From NCBI GenBank assembly GCA_963731105.1, contig CAVSUM010000022.1, forward strand, positions 100,355-164,354: a DNA stretch of 64,000 nucleotides, written 5' to 3'. Below are positions 27,692 through 35,832 of this stretch, one piece after another (the first letter of the stretch is position 1; each line of letters begins with the position of its first letter). The notes below the pieces were generated by a model that did no database searches, was not told the origin of the DNA, and worked only from the letters and a program-made list of their open reading frames with translations. Origin of the DNA: RPQJ01 sp963731105. Its GTDB lineage: Bacteria; Pseudomonadota; Gammaproteobacteria; Steroidobacterales; Steroidobacteraceae. The translations under genes were made by a program, and so were the position numbers.

Positions 27692-28000
27692 GTGAAGAGC
27701 CACCGCAGCCTGTCCCCGCGCCAGGAGGCCGCCGCCGAGCGCGCCCTGTTCCAGGCCGTGCTGACGCTCCGGTCCGTCGAGGAGTGCCGCGACTTCTTCC
27801 GCGACCTGTGCACCCCCGCCGAGCTGCAGGCGCTCGCGGACCGCTGGACCGTGGTCGGGCTGCTGCAGCGCGACCTGCCCTATCGTGAGATCCACGCCCA
27901 GACCGGGGTGAGCGTCACCACCATCGGTCGCGTCGCGCGTTACCTGGCGGCCGGCAACGGCGGTTACGCGCTGGCCGCCCGCCGCGTGCAGGAGCGCTGA
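27692..28000 (+). CDS. TrpR/YerC-family regulator at the head of the his operon
   Basis: 102 residues, GTG start at 27692. The Trp-repressor fold is recognisable from ECRDFFRDLCTPAELQALAD, the helix-turn-helix YREIHAQTGVSVTTIGRVAR and the ending AGNGGYALA. Relatives of this YerC/TrpR family upstream of his genes are annotated as histidine-biosynthesis regulators (HisR). hisG follows one base after the stop. With the palindrome just upstream it probably represses its own operon; whether histidine is the co-repressor is not visible. Confidence 0.85.
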   Translation: MKSHRSLSPRQEAAAERALFQAVLTLRSVEECRDFFRDLCTPAELQALADRWTVVGLLQRDLPYREIHAQTGVSVTTIGRVARYLAAGNGGYALAARRVQER

Positions 28001-28001
28001 C

Positions 28002-28901
28002 ATGGAACGCCAGCAGCGCCTGCGCATCGCGATCCAGAAGTCCGGCCGGCTCACCGACCACTCGCTCGACCTGCTGGCCCGCTGCGGACTGAAGTACAGC
28101 CGCGGCAAGGACCAGCTGATGTGCTACGGCGAGAACATGCCGCTCGACGTGCTGTTCGTGCGCGACGACGACATCCCCGACCTGGTGCAGGAGGACGTCT
28201 GCGACCTCGGGCTGGTCGGCCTGAACGTGATCGAGGAAAAGCGCCTCGCCATGGCCGCGCGCGGCGCCCAGGCCCGCTTCGAGCTGATCCAGCGGCTCGA
28301 CTTCGGTCGCTGCCGGCTGGCGCTCGCGGTGCCGGACGATTTCCCCTACCAGGATCTCGCCAACATCGCCGGCCGGCGCATCGCCACCACCTATCCGCAC
28401 GTGCTGGCGCGCTTCCTGCGGGAGAATTCACTGCAGGCCGAGATCGTCACGCTGTCGGGCGCCGTCGAGATCGCGCCGCGCCTCGGCCGGGCCGACCTGA
28501 TCTGCGACCTCGTCTCCACCGGCTCGACCCTGCTCGCCAACCACCTGCGGGAGGTCTGCACGGTGCTGCAGAGCGAAGCGGCGCTGATCCGCACGCCGGT
28601 GCCGTTGTCCGACGAGAAGGCCGACTGGGTCCGGCGGCTGCTGCTGCGGATCGACGGCGTGCAGCAGGTGCGCGAGAGCAAGTACATCATGCTGCACGCG
28701 CCCCGCTCCGCGCTGCCGCAGATCGCGAAGCTGCTGCCGGGCAGCGAGTCGCCCACGGTCATCCCGCTGGACGGACATGGCGACAAGGTGGCGGTGCACG
28801 CCGTCTGCCGCGAGAACGTGTTCTGGGAGACGCTCGAGAGCCTGAAGGCGGCAGGCGCCAGCTCGCTGCTGGTGCTGCCGGTGGAGAAGATGCTGCCATG
28901 A
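28002..28901 (+). CDS. hisG: ATP phosphoribosyltransferase HisG, long form
   Basis: First and feedback-controlled step of histidine synthesis. 299 residues, the long hexameric form with a C-terminal ACT-like domain (about 225-299, ending ASSLLVLPVEKMLP). It begins MERQQRLRIAIQKSGRLT. The PRPP-site signature lies in GRADLICDLVSTGSTLLANH. It starts at ATG 28002 and overlaps hisD by four bases (ATGA). Confidence 0.96.
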   Translation: MERQQRLRIAIQKSGRLTDHSLDLLARCGLKYSRGKDQLMCYGENMPLDVLFVRDDDIPDLVQEDVCDLGLVGLNVIEEKRLAMAARGAQARFELIQRLDFGRCRLALAVPDDFPYQDLANIAGRRIATTYPHVLARFLRENSLQAEIVTLSGAVEIAPRLGRADLICDLVSTGSTLLANHLREVCTVLQSEAALIRTPVPLSDEKADWVRRLLLRIDGVQQVRESKYIMLHAPRSALPQIAKLLPGSESPTVIPLDGHGDKVAVHAVCRENVFWETLESLKAAGASSLLVLPVEKMLP

Positions 28902-30223
28902 CCGCCGCGCTCGAAATCCTCGACTGGAGCACGCTCGACGAGTCGCGGCGCACGGCCCTGCTGCGGCGACCGGCGCAACGCGACGCAGCGGGCCTGCTCG
29001 AGCGCGCCGGCCGCATCGTGACCGACGTGCGGGCACGCGGCGACGCTGCGCTGCGCGAGTACACCGAGACACTCGACCGCGTGCGGCTCGAGTCGTTCGC
29101 AGTCGGCGCCGCGGAGTTCGCAGCGGCGGAGACGGCCCTGACCCGCGAGCAGCTCGCGGCACTGCGGCGTGCCATCGACACCGTGACGCTGTTCCACGAA
29201 CGACAGGTGCTGCAACCCGTCAGCCTCGAGACATCGCCGGGCGTGACCTGCGAGCGCATGATCGTGCCGCTCGGCGCCGTCGGCCTGTACGTGCCGGCGG
29301 GCACCGCCCCGCTGCCGTCCACCGCGATCATGCTGGCGGTGCCGGCGCGGATCGCCGGCTGCCCGGTGCGGGTGTTGTGCACCCCGCCCCGCCCGGACGG
29401 CACGGCCGACCCGGCGGTGCTGGTGGCAGCGCGGCTGTGCGGCATCGAGCAGGTCTTCAAGCTCGGCGGAGCCCAGGCGGTCGCCGCGATGGCGTACGGC
29501 ACGGCGAGCGTGCCGAAGGTGGACAAGATCTTCGGCCCCGGCAATTCGTGGGTGACGGCGGCCAAGCAGATCGTGGCAGCGGACGCGGACGGTGCGGCGC
29601 TCGACATGCCCGCCGGTCCGTCCGAGGTGCTGGTGATTGCCGACGAGACTGCGCGGCCCGCGTTCGTCGCGGCCGACCTGCTGGCGCAGGCCGAGCACAG
29701 CGAGGACGCGCAGGTGGTGCTGGTCACGACGTCACGCGCGCTCGCCTCGGCCTGCATCGCCGAAGTGGAGCGCCAGCTCGCCGTCCTGCCGCGCCGAGCG
29801 ATCGCCGCGCGGGCCATTGCCGAAAGCCGTGTGCTGCTGGTCCCCGATCTGGCCACCGCACTCGAGGTCAGCAACCGCTATGCCCCGGAACACCTGATCC
29901 TGCAGGTCGCCGCACCGCGCGACTGGCTCGTCCGCGTGCGCAACGCGGGCTCGGTGTTCCTCGGCGAGTGGACGCCCGAGACCATGGGCGACTATTGCAG
30001 CGGAACCAATCACGTGTTGCCCACCTATGGTCACGCGCGTGCCTACAGCGGCCTCGGCGTCGCAGACTTCGTCAAGCGCATCACCGTGCAGGAGGTGACG
30101 CCGGCGGGCCTCAACGACCTCGGCCGCACGGCACGCACGCTGGCCGAACTCGAGTCGCTCGGCGCACACGCCAACGCGGTCACGGTGCGGCTCGAGGTCA
30201 TCGCGCGGGAGTCGCTCGCATGA
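28898..30223 (+). CDS. hisD: histidinol dehydrogenase HisD
   Basis: Zinc enzyme performing the last two oxidations to histidine. The 441 residues contain VGLYVPAGTAPLPSTAIML, KIFGPGNSWVTAAKQIV, DMPAGPSEVLVIADE, DLLAQAEHSEDAQ and NAGSVFLGEWTPETMGDYCS, which cover NAD, substrate and metal sites. The start ATG 28898 overlaps the hisG stop. The stop overlaps the hisC start (ATGA at 30220). Confidence 0.96.
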   Translation: MTAALEILDWSTLDESRRTALLRRPAQRDAAGLLERAGRIVTDVRARGDAALREYTETLDRVRLESFAVGAAEFAAAETALTREQLAALRRAIDTVTLFHERQVLQPVSLETSPGVTCERMIVPLGAVGLYVPAGTAPLPSTAIMLAVPARIAGCPVRVLCTPPRPDGTADPAVLVAARLCGIEQVFKLGGAQAVAAMAYGTASVPKVDKIFGPGNSWVTAAKQIVAADADGAALDMPAGPSEVLVIADETARPAFVAADLLAQAEHSEDAQVVLVTTSRALASACIAEVERQLAVLPRRAIAARAIAESRVLLVPDLATALEVSNRYAPEHLILQVAAPRDWLVRVRNAGSVFLGEWTPETMGDYCSGTNHVLPTYGHARAYSGLGVADFVKRITVQEVTPAGLNDLGRTARTLAELESLGAHANAVTVRLEVIARESLA

Positions 30224-31275
30224 ATCCCGTGCTGGCCCTCGCCCGCCCCGACATCCTCGAGCTGCAGCCCTACCAGCACGCGAAGTGGGACCCGTCGCTC
30301 GAGCGCATGCATGCCAACGAGATGCCCTGGCGCGCGCAGGGCGACAACACCCAGGCGGGCCTCAACCGCTACCCGGAGCCGCAGCCGCACGCGCTGGTCG
30401 AGCGCATGGCGCGCCTGTACTCGGTGCCAGCGGCCAATGTGCTGGTGGGCCGCGGCAGCGACGAGGCCATCGACCTGCTGGTGCGCGCCTTCTGCCGCGC
30501 CGGCCAGGACCACGTGGTGATCACGCCGCCCACCTTCGGCTTCTACAAGGTGGCGGCTCGCATCCAGGGTGCGGGCGTAATCGAGGTACCGCTGCTCGGC
30601 GACGGGTTCGCGCTCGACCTGCCGGCGGTGCTCGAGGCAGGCCGGCGCGCCAAGATCGTGTTCCTCTGCTCGCCGAATAACCCGACCGGCAACCTGCTCG
30701 ACGAAGGCGCGCTGCTCGAAACGTGCCGGTCGCTCGCCGGGCGCGCGCTGGTGTGCGTCGACGAGGCCTACATCGAGTTCGCCGGCCGGGCGAGCCTCGC
30801 CTCCCGGCTCGCCGAGTTCCCGAACCTCGTGGTGCTGCGCACTCTCTCCAAGGCCTATGCGCTGGCCGGTGCGCGGCTGGGCACGCTGATCGCGAGCGAG
30901 GACATCGTTGCGCTGCTGAAGCGCATCATCCCGCCGTATGCCATCCCATCGTCCACGGTCGAGGAAGTGCTTGCACTCACCGAGGCCCCGCAGCGCGCCA
31001 TGGCGGCTGCTCGCATCCGCATCTTGCTCGACGAGCGTGCGCGCGCCGTGCCGCGGCTGTCTGCCATGCGCAACGTCGTGCGAGTGTTCGCGTCCGACGC
31101 CAACTTTGTGCTGGTGCAGTTCCGTGATGCGCGCCGGGCGCTGGAGGCCGGCAAGGCCGTGGGGCTGCTGGTGCGCGACTTCAGCAACGCGCCCGGCCTC
31201 GAGGGCTGCCTGCGCATCTCGATCGGCACGCCCGAGCAGAACGAGCGGCTGCTGGCCGCGCTGGAGCAGCCATGA
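30220..31275 (+). CDS. hisC: histidinol-phosphate aminotransferase HisC
   Basis: PLP-dependent class I/II aminotransferase of 351 residues. The PLP lysine is in LRTLSKAYALAGARLG; other conserved parts are HANEMPW, NRYPEPQP, GRGSDEAIDLLVRAF, CSPNNPTGNLL and VDEAYIEFA. It overlaps hisD by four bases and hisB by four (ATGA at 31272), so the operon is translationally coupled. Intact. Confidence 0.96.
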   Translation: MNPVLALARPDILELQPYQHAKWDPSLERMHANEMPWRAQGDNTQAGLNRYPEPQPHALVERMARLYSVPAANVLVGRGSDEAIDLLVRAFCRAGQDHVVITPPTFGFYKVAARIQGAGVIEVPLLGDGFALDLPAVLEAGRRAKIVFLCSPNNPTGNLLDEGALLETCRSLAGRALVCVDEAYIEFAGRASLASRLAEFPNLVVLRTLSKAYALAGARLGTLIASEDIVALLKRIIPPYAIPSSTVEEVLALTEAPQRAMAAARIRILLDERARAVPRLSAMRNVVRVFASDANFVLVQFRDARRALEAGKAVGLLVRDFSNAPGLEGCLRISIGTPEQNERLLAALEQP

Positions 31276-32349
31276 GCGGCGAACGCATCCTGTTCATCGA
31301 CCGCGACGGCACGATCATCGAGGAGCCGCCCGACGAGCAGGTGGACAGCCTGCAGAAGCTGCGCCTGTTGCCGGGCGTGATCCCCGCGTTGCTCGAGCTG
31401 CAGCGTGCGGGCTACCGGCTGGTGCTGGTGAGCAACCAGGACGGGCTCGGCACCGTCATCGTTCCCGGAGCCGGCCTTTCGCGAACCGCAGGACTTCCTG
31501 CGCACGCTGCTCGCCTCGCAGGGCATTTCGTTCGATGCCGAGTTCTTCTGCCCGCACGTGCCCGCGGACGACTGCGAGTGCCGCAAGCCGCGCACCGGGC
31601 TGCTCACGGAGTTCCTGCAGCAACACGTGCCGGACCCGAGCGACAGCTACGTGATCGGCGACCGCGACACCGACCTGCAGCTCGCCGCCAACCTCGGTCT
31701 CGAGGGTTTGCGAGTACGGGCTGACGGGGCCGACGGCGCCACGTGGGACGCGATTGTTGCCCGCCTGTGTCGACCGGACCGCCGGGCGCGCGTCGAACGC
31801 CGCACCAGGGAGACACAGATCGACGTGAGCGTAGCGCTCGACCGCACGGCCCCGGTGTCGATTGCGACGGGCATCGGCTTCTTCGATCACATGCTCGAGC
31901 AGGTGGCGCGCCACGGCGGGTTTGCGCTGGAACTGACGTGCCAGGGCGACCTCGAGGTGGACGAGCACCACACCGTGGAGGACTGTGCGCTCGCGCTCGG
32001 CCAGGCGCTGCGCGAAGCGCTCGGCGACAAGCGCGGCATCGGCCGCTACGGCTTCCTGCTGGCCATGGACGAATCGCAGGCACAGGTCGCGATCGACCTG
32101 TCGGGACGGCCGTACGCGGTGTTCGAAGGCACGTTCGGCCGCGAAGCGGTCGGCGGCCTGCCGACCGAACTGGTGCCGCATTTCTTCCGCTCGCTCGCCG
32201 ACAGCCTCGGCGCGGCGATCCACGTCCAGGTGCGCGGCGAGAACTCGCATCACATGGTCGAGGCGTGCTTCAAGGGCGTGGGTCGTGCGCTGCGCCAGGC
32301 GCTGCGCGTCGAAGGCAGCGAGCTGCCGAGCAGCAAGGGCGTGCTGTGA
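31272..32349 (+). CDS. hisB: bifunctional histidinol-phosphatase/imidazoleglycerol-phosphate dehydratase HisB (one frameshift)
   Basis: An N-terminal HAD phosphatase (FIDRDGTIIEEP at residues 8-19, CPHVPADDCECRKP, IGDRDTDLQLAANLG) is fused to the dehydratase domain from about residue 165 (GIGFFDHMLEQVARHGG, DEHHTVEDCALALG, ENSHHMVEACFKG). The fusion is the gammaproteobacterial form. One extra base near 31458 separates the halves; removing it gives SFPEPAFREPQDFLRTLLAS in frame and 358 residues in all. The start at 31272 overlaps hisC. hisH starts 10 bp after the stop. Confidence 0.93.
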
Positions 32350-32359
32350 GAACGCACAC

Positions 32360-32969
32360 GTGAGCGACGTCGCGATCATCGACAACGGCGGCGCAAACAT
32401 CGCGTCGCTGCGCTACGCGCTGGAACGGCTCGGGGCCTCGTCGCACCTGACCGCCGACCCGGCCGAATTGCGCGCCGCGCGACGGGTGATCCTGCCGGGC
32501 GTGGGCGCGGCGGCCGACGCAATGGCCCGCTTGCGTGCACTCGACCTCATCGAACTGATCCCGCAGCTCACCCAGCCCGTGCTGGGCATCTGCCTCGGCA
32601 TGCAGCTGCTGTTCGCAAGCAGCGAGGAAGGCGACGACGGCAACGACACCGAGTGCCTCGGCCTGATTGCCGAGCGCGTGACACGCTTCCCGCGTCGGGA
32701 CGAGTTCCCCGTGCCGCACATGGGCTGGAACCAGCTGCGCATCCTGGCGCCGCATCCGCTGCTCGCCGGCGTGAGCGACGGCGACCACGTCTACTTCGTG
32801 CACAGCTACGCGGCCCCCGTCGGGACCGTGGACGATGGCCACCGCAGACTATGGCGGTGAATTCTCCGCCGCGGTGCGCCACGACAATTTCCTCGGCGTG
32901 CAGTTCCACCCGGAGCGCTCGGCCCGACCGGGCGCGCGCGTGCTCGCCAACTTCCTGGAGCTCGGCTGA
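32360..32969 (+). CDS. hisH: glutaminase subunit HisH of imidazole glycerol-phosphate synthase (one frameshift)
   Basis: Class I glutamine amidotransferase that feeds ammonia to HisF. It starts at GTG 32360 (MSDVAIIDNGGANIASL). The nucleophile Cys is in LGICLGMQLLF, and the His/Glu pair in GVQFHPERSA. One base inserted near 32835 breaks the frame after GTVDD; dropping it restores ATADYGGEFSAAVRHDNFLG up to the TGA at 32967-32969. About 202 residues. The stop and the hisA start share the sequence TGATG. Confidence 0.92.
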
Positions 32970-33712
32970 TGCTGCTGATTCCCGCCATCGACCTGCGCGG
33001 CGGCCAGTGCGTGCGGCTGCTGCAGGGCCGGTTCGACGCCGAGACCGTGTATGCCAGCGACCCGCTCGAGGTGCTCGACCGCTACCTGGCGTTCGGCGCG
33101 CGGCAGGTGCACGTGGTGGACCTCGATGGCGCCCGCGACGGGTCACAGGGCAATCGTGAGGCGATCCGGCGCATCGTCGCTCGCGCCGGCCGCGATGCAA
33201 TCCAGGTGGGCGGCGGCATCCGCACGCGCGTCGTGGCCGAGGAACTGCTGGCTCTCGGCGTAGCGCGGATCGTGGTCGGCAGCGTCGCCGTCACCGAGCC
33301 CGACGAAGTGTCCCGCTGGCTGCGCGAATTCGGCCCGGAGCGCGTGGTGCTCGCGTTCGACGTGCGCCTCGACGAGGGCCACACGCCGCGCCTCGCCACG
33401 CACGGCTGGGAACGCCAGACGCAGACCAGCCTGTGGGACGCTGTCGAGCGCTTCCTGCCGGCCGGCCTGCGCCACGTGCTGTGCACCGACGTCGCGCGCG
33501 ACGGCGCGTTGTCCGGTCCGAACGTGGCGCTGTACGCCGAATGCGTGCGCCGCTACCCGAACATCGCGTGGCAGGCCTCGGGAGGCGTGAGCAACGCCGC
33601 CGACCTGCACACGCTCGGCGCCACCGGCGCCGCCGCCGTGATCAGCGGCCGCGCCCTGCTCGAGGGTCGTCTCAACGCAGAGGAGCTCGTGCCATTCTTG
33701 CCCGCCGCATAA
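32969..33712 (+). CDS. hisA: HisA, ProFAR isomerase
   Basis: TIM-barrel Amadori isomerase of 247 residues. It begins MLLIPAIDLRGGQCVRLLQG, with catalytic Asp in AIDLR. VGGGIRTRVVAEELLALG and LCTDVARDGALSGPN are the two phosphate-binding halves. ATG 32969 overlaps the hisH stop. The last 19 bases overlap the proposed hisF start. Confidence 0.96.
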   Translation: MLLIPAIDLRGGQCVRLLQGRFDAETVYASDPLEVLDRYLAFGARQVHVVDLDGARDGSQGNREAIRRIVARAGRDAIQVGGGIRTRVVAEELLALGVARIVVGSVAVTEPDEVSRWLREFGPERVVLAFDVRLDEGHTPRLATHGWERQTQTSLWDAVERFLPAGLRHVLCTDVARDGALSGPNVALYAECVRRYPNIAWQASGGVSNAADLHTLGATGAAAVISGRALLEGRLNAEELVPFLPAA

Positions 33713-34461
33713 TCCCGTGTCTCGACGTGCGCGACGGCCAGGTCGTGAAGGGCGTGCGCTTTCGCGACCACCGCGTCGTGGGTGACATCCTCGAGCTCGC
33801 CACCCGTTATGGCGCAGAGGGTGCCGACGAGCTCGTGTTCTACGACATCACGGCGAGCCCCGAGGGTCGCTCGGTCGACCGCAGCTGGATCGGCCGGATC
33901 GCCCGCGTGCTCGATATCCCCTTCTGCGTCGCGGGCGGCATCCGCAGCGTGGCTGACGCCGAGGCGGTGCTCAACGCCGGCGCCGAGAAGGTCTCGGTCA
34001 ACTCCCCCGCCCTCGCCGACCCGGCGCTGATCGACCGCCTGGCCCACCGCTTCGGCTCGCAGTGCGTGGTGGTCGGCGTGGACAGCCAGACGGTCGGCGA
34101 TGATTACCTCGTCTACCAGTTCACCGGCGACCCGGAGCGCTCGCGCAGCACGGCGCGCCGCACGCTCGACTGGGTGCGCGAGGCCCAGGACCGCGGTGCC
34201 GGCGAGATCGTGCTGAACTGCATGGCCAGCGATGGCGTGCGCACCGGCTACGACGTCGCCCAGTTGCGCCTGGTACGCGAGGCATGTCGCGTGCCCTTGA
34301 TCGCGTCGGGCGGCGCCGGCGCGCCGGAACACTTCGCGCAGGTCTTCAGCGAGGCGCGCGTCGATGGCGCCCTGGCCGCCAGCGTATTCCATTCCGGGAC
34401 GATCCCGATTCCCGACCTGAAGCGCTTCCTGCGGGAGCGCGGCATCGAGGTGCGGCTGTGA
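33694..34461 (+). CDS. hisF: HisF, cyclase subunit of imidazole glycerol-phosphate synthase, probable AUU start
   Basis: The TIM-barrel cyclase that releases AICAR. The family N-terminus LARRIIPCLDVRDGQVVKG is intact; CVAGGIRSVADAEAVLNAGA, EIVLNCMASDGVRTGYD and IASGGAGAPEHFAQVF are typical. No ATG, GTG or TTG lies in frame close to this point. The best start is ATT 33694, which gives MLARRIIPCLDV and has AGGAG at 33681-33685 with eight bases of spacing. An ATG-to-ATT sequence error is the alternative. 255 residues. The stop overlaps hisIE by four bases. Confidence 0.9.
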   Translation: MLARRIIPCLDVRDGQVVKGVRFRDHRVVGDILELATRYGAEGADELVFYDITASPEGRSVDRSWIGRIARVLDIPFCVAGGIRSVADAEAVLNAGAEKVSVNSPALADPALIDRLAHRFGSQCVVVGVDSQTVGDDYLVYQFTGDPERSRSTARRTLDWVREAQDRGAGEIVLNCMASDGVRTGYDVAQLRLVREACRVPLIASGGAGAPEHFAQVFSEARVDGALAASVFHSGTIPIPDLKRFLRERGIEVRL

Positions 34462-35087
34462 CACTGGACGACGTGGGTTCACTCGACTGGTCGAAGGGCG
34501 GCGGACTGGTGCCGGCGATCGTCCAGCATGCGCGCACCGGCCGCGTGCTGATGCTGGGCTACATGAACGATGCGGCGCTGCGCCAGACGCTGGCGAGCGG
34601 GCGCGTCGTGTTCTACAGCCGCTCGCGCGAGACACTGTGGATCAAGGGCGAGACCTCGGGTCACTTCCTGAACGTGGTGGACGTCAGCACCGACTGCGAT
34701 GCGGACGCGCTGCTGGTGCTCGCCGACCCGGTCGGGCCGACCTGCCACAAAGGCACCGAATCGTGCTTCGCCGACGCGGCGCCGCCGGACGCACAACGAC
34801 TGGCGTTCCTCGCGCTGCTCGAGAACATCATCGCCAACCGCATCGCCGACCAGCCGGACGGCAGCTACACCGCGCAGCTGTTCGCCAAGGGCCCGAGCCG
34901 CATCGCGCAGAAGGTCGGCGAGGAAGGCGTCGAGACGGCACTGGCCGCCGTGACCCGCGACGACGCGGGCCTCATCAGCGAGTGCGCCGACCTGCTGTTC
35001 CACCTGCTGGTGCTGCTCAGGTCACGTGACCTGGACCTCGAGCAGGTCGTCGAGGAGCTGCAAGCCCGGCATGCGTCGAAGGGCTGA
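34458..35087 (+). CDS. hisIE: HisIE, phosphoribosyl-AMP cyclohydrolase/phosphoribosyl-ATP diphosphatase
   Basis: Fusion enzyme for steps two and three of histidine synthesis. The N-terminal cyclohydrolase has VLMLGYMNDAALRQTLASG, FYSRSRETLWIKGETSGHF and the zinc ligands in DCDADALLVLADPVGPTCHK. The C-terminal pyrophosphohydrolase has SRIAQKVGEEGVETALAA and CADLLFHLLVLL. Starts at GTG 34458 within the hisF stop. 209 residues. It is the last gene of the operon; no clear terminator follows. Confidence 0.95.
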   Translation: MTLDDVGSLDWSKGGGLVPAIVQHARTGRVLMLGYMNDAALRQTLASGRVVFYSRSRETLWIKGETSGHFLNVVDVSTDCDADALLVLADPVGPTCHKGTESCFADAAPPDAQRLAFLALLENIIANRIADQPDGSYTAQLFAKGPSRIAQKVGEEGVETALAAVTRDDAGLISECADLLFHLLVLLRSRDLDLEQVVEELQARHASKG

Positions 35088-35189
35088 GCCGTTGCTCGAC
35101 TCAGCGACACATATAGTCATTGCGGCAAAGCTGCGGCCAATCGATCCGTTCTAATTGTTGTTGGGCCGCAGCCTACGCCCACTACCGTA

Positions 35190-35218
35190 TTGACGCGACG
35201 TATCCATATGGATACATT
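35190..35218 (+). promoter_or_regulatory. promoter and operator of the toxin-antitoxin module
   Basis: TTGACG (35190-35195) and TACATT (35213-35218) are 17 bp apart and make a good sigma-70 promoter. The spacer contains the perfect 16-bp palindrome GTATCCATATGGATAC (35200-35215), which overlaps the -10 box. This is the expected place for binding by the antitoxin or toxin-antitoxin complex. Initiation would fall at about 35225, right at the GTG of the toxin gene. Confidence 0.75.
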
Positions 35219-35223
35219 AGTGC

Positions 35224-35524
35224 CGTGTTCCAGATTCAGCGGACTGACACATTTGCAGACTGGCTCGCGCATTTGCGGGACGCCAAAGGCAAGGCAAGAA
35301 TTCTGTCTCGCCTCGAGTCGATTGCGCAGGGCAGCCTCGGGGACACGAAGAATGTGGGCGACGGGGTCCGCGAGCTTCGAGTGCACGTCGGCCCGGGCTA
35401 TCGCCTCTACTTCGCACAGACTGGCCGAATTGTGCTGTTGCTTCTGTGTGGCGGAGACAAGTCAACGCAGAAGCGGGATATCGATCGGGCGAAGCGGCTT
35501 CTGAGACACAGCAAAGAGGAATGA
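35224..35524 (+). CDS. HigB/RelE-superfamily toxin (Gp49-like)
   Basis: About 99 residues from GTG 35224. FADWLAHLRDAKGKARILSR and VGPGYRLYFAQTGRIVLLLL, followed by CGGDKSTQKRDIDRAKRL, are the pattern of the 'addiction module killer' branch of RelE/ParE toxins, which cleave mRNA on the ribosome in characterised cases. The antitoxin follows 3 bp later, the toxin-first order of HigBA. The promoter's -10 box ends only six bases before the GTG, so the message may be leaderless. Base composition is visibly less GC-rich than the neighbours, which suggests transfer. Confidence 0.87.
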
Positions 35525-35527
35525 GAA

Positions 35528-35809
35528 ATGCCGAAGATCAAGCCGTTTGATCCGAGCGAGTTTCTGGACGATGACGAGGTCGTTGCCGAGTACTTGACGG
35601 CGGCGCTGGAGGATCCCAATCCGGACGTATTTCTAGCAGCTGTCGGACACGTCGCGAAGGCTCGTGGAATGGGCGCTATAGCTGAGAGCTCGGGGCTTGG
35701 CCGTGAGAGTCTCTATAAGGCGCTGACGCCTGGCGCGAAACCAAGGTATGACACCGTGCTTCGAGTGCTCCAAAGTCTCGGCGTGAAGATCACCGTGTCA
35801 GCGGCCTGA
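35528..35809 (+). CDS. HigA-type antitoxin with helix-turn-helix
   Basis: 93 residues: MPKIKPFDPSEFLDDDEVVA, then AVGHVAKARGMGAIAESSGL (HTH region), GRESLYKALTPGAKPRYDTV and the end SLGVKITVSAA. This matches the 'addiction module antidote' family paired with Gp49-like toxins. The HTH probably binds the palindrome at 35200-35215. The stop is 23 bp from the end of the convergent MFS gene. Confidence 0.9.
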   Translation: MPKIKPFDPSEFLDDDEVVAEYLTAALEDPNPDVFLAAVGHVAKARGMGAIAESSGLGRESLYKALTPGAKPRYDTVLRVLQSLGVKITVSAA

Positions 35810-35832
35810 CCCCTCGTATGACCCCCGAAACG

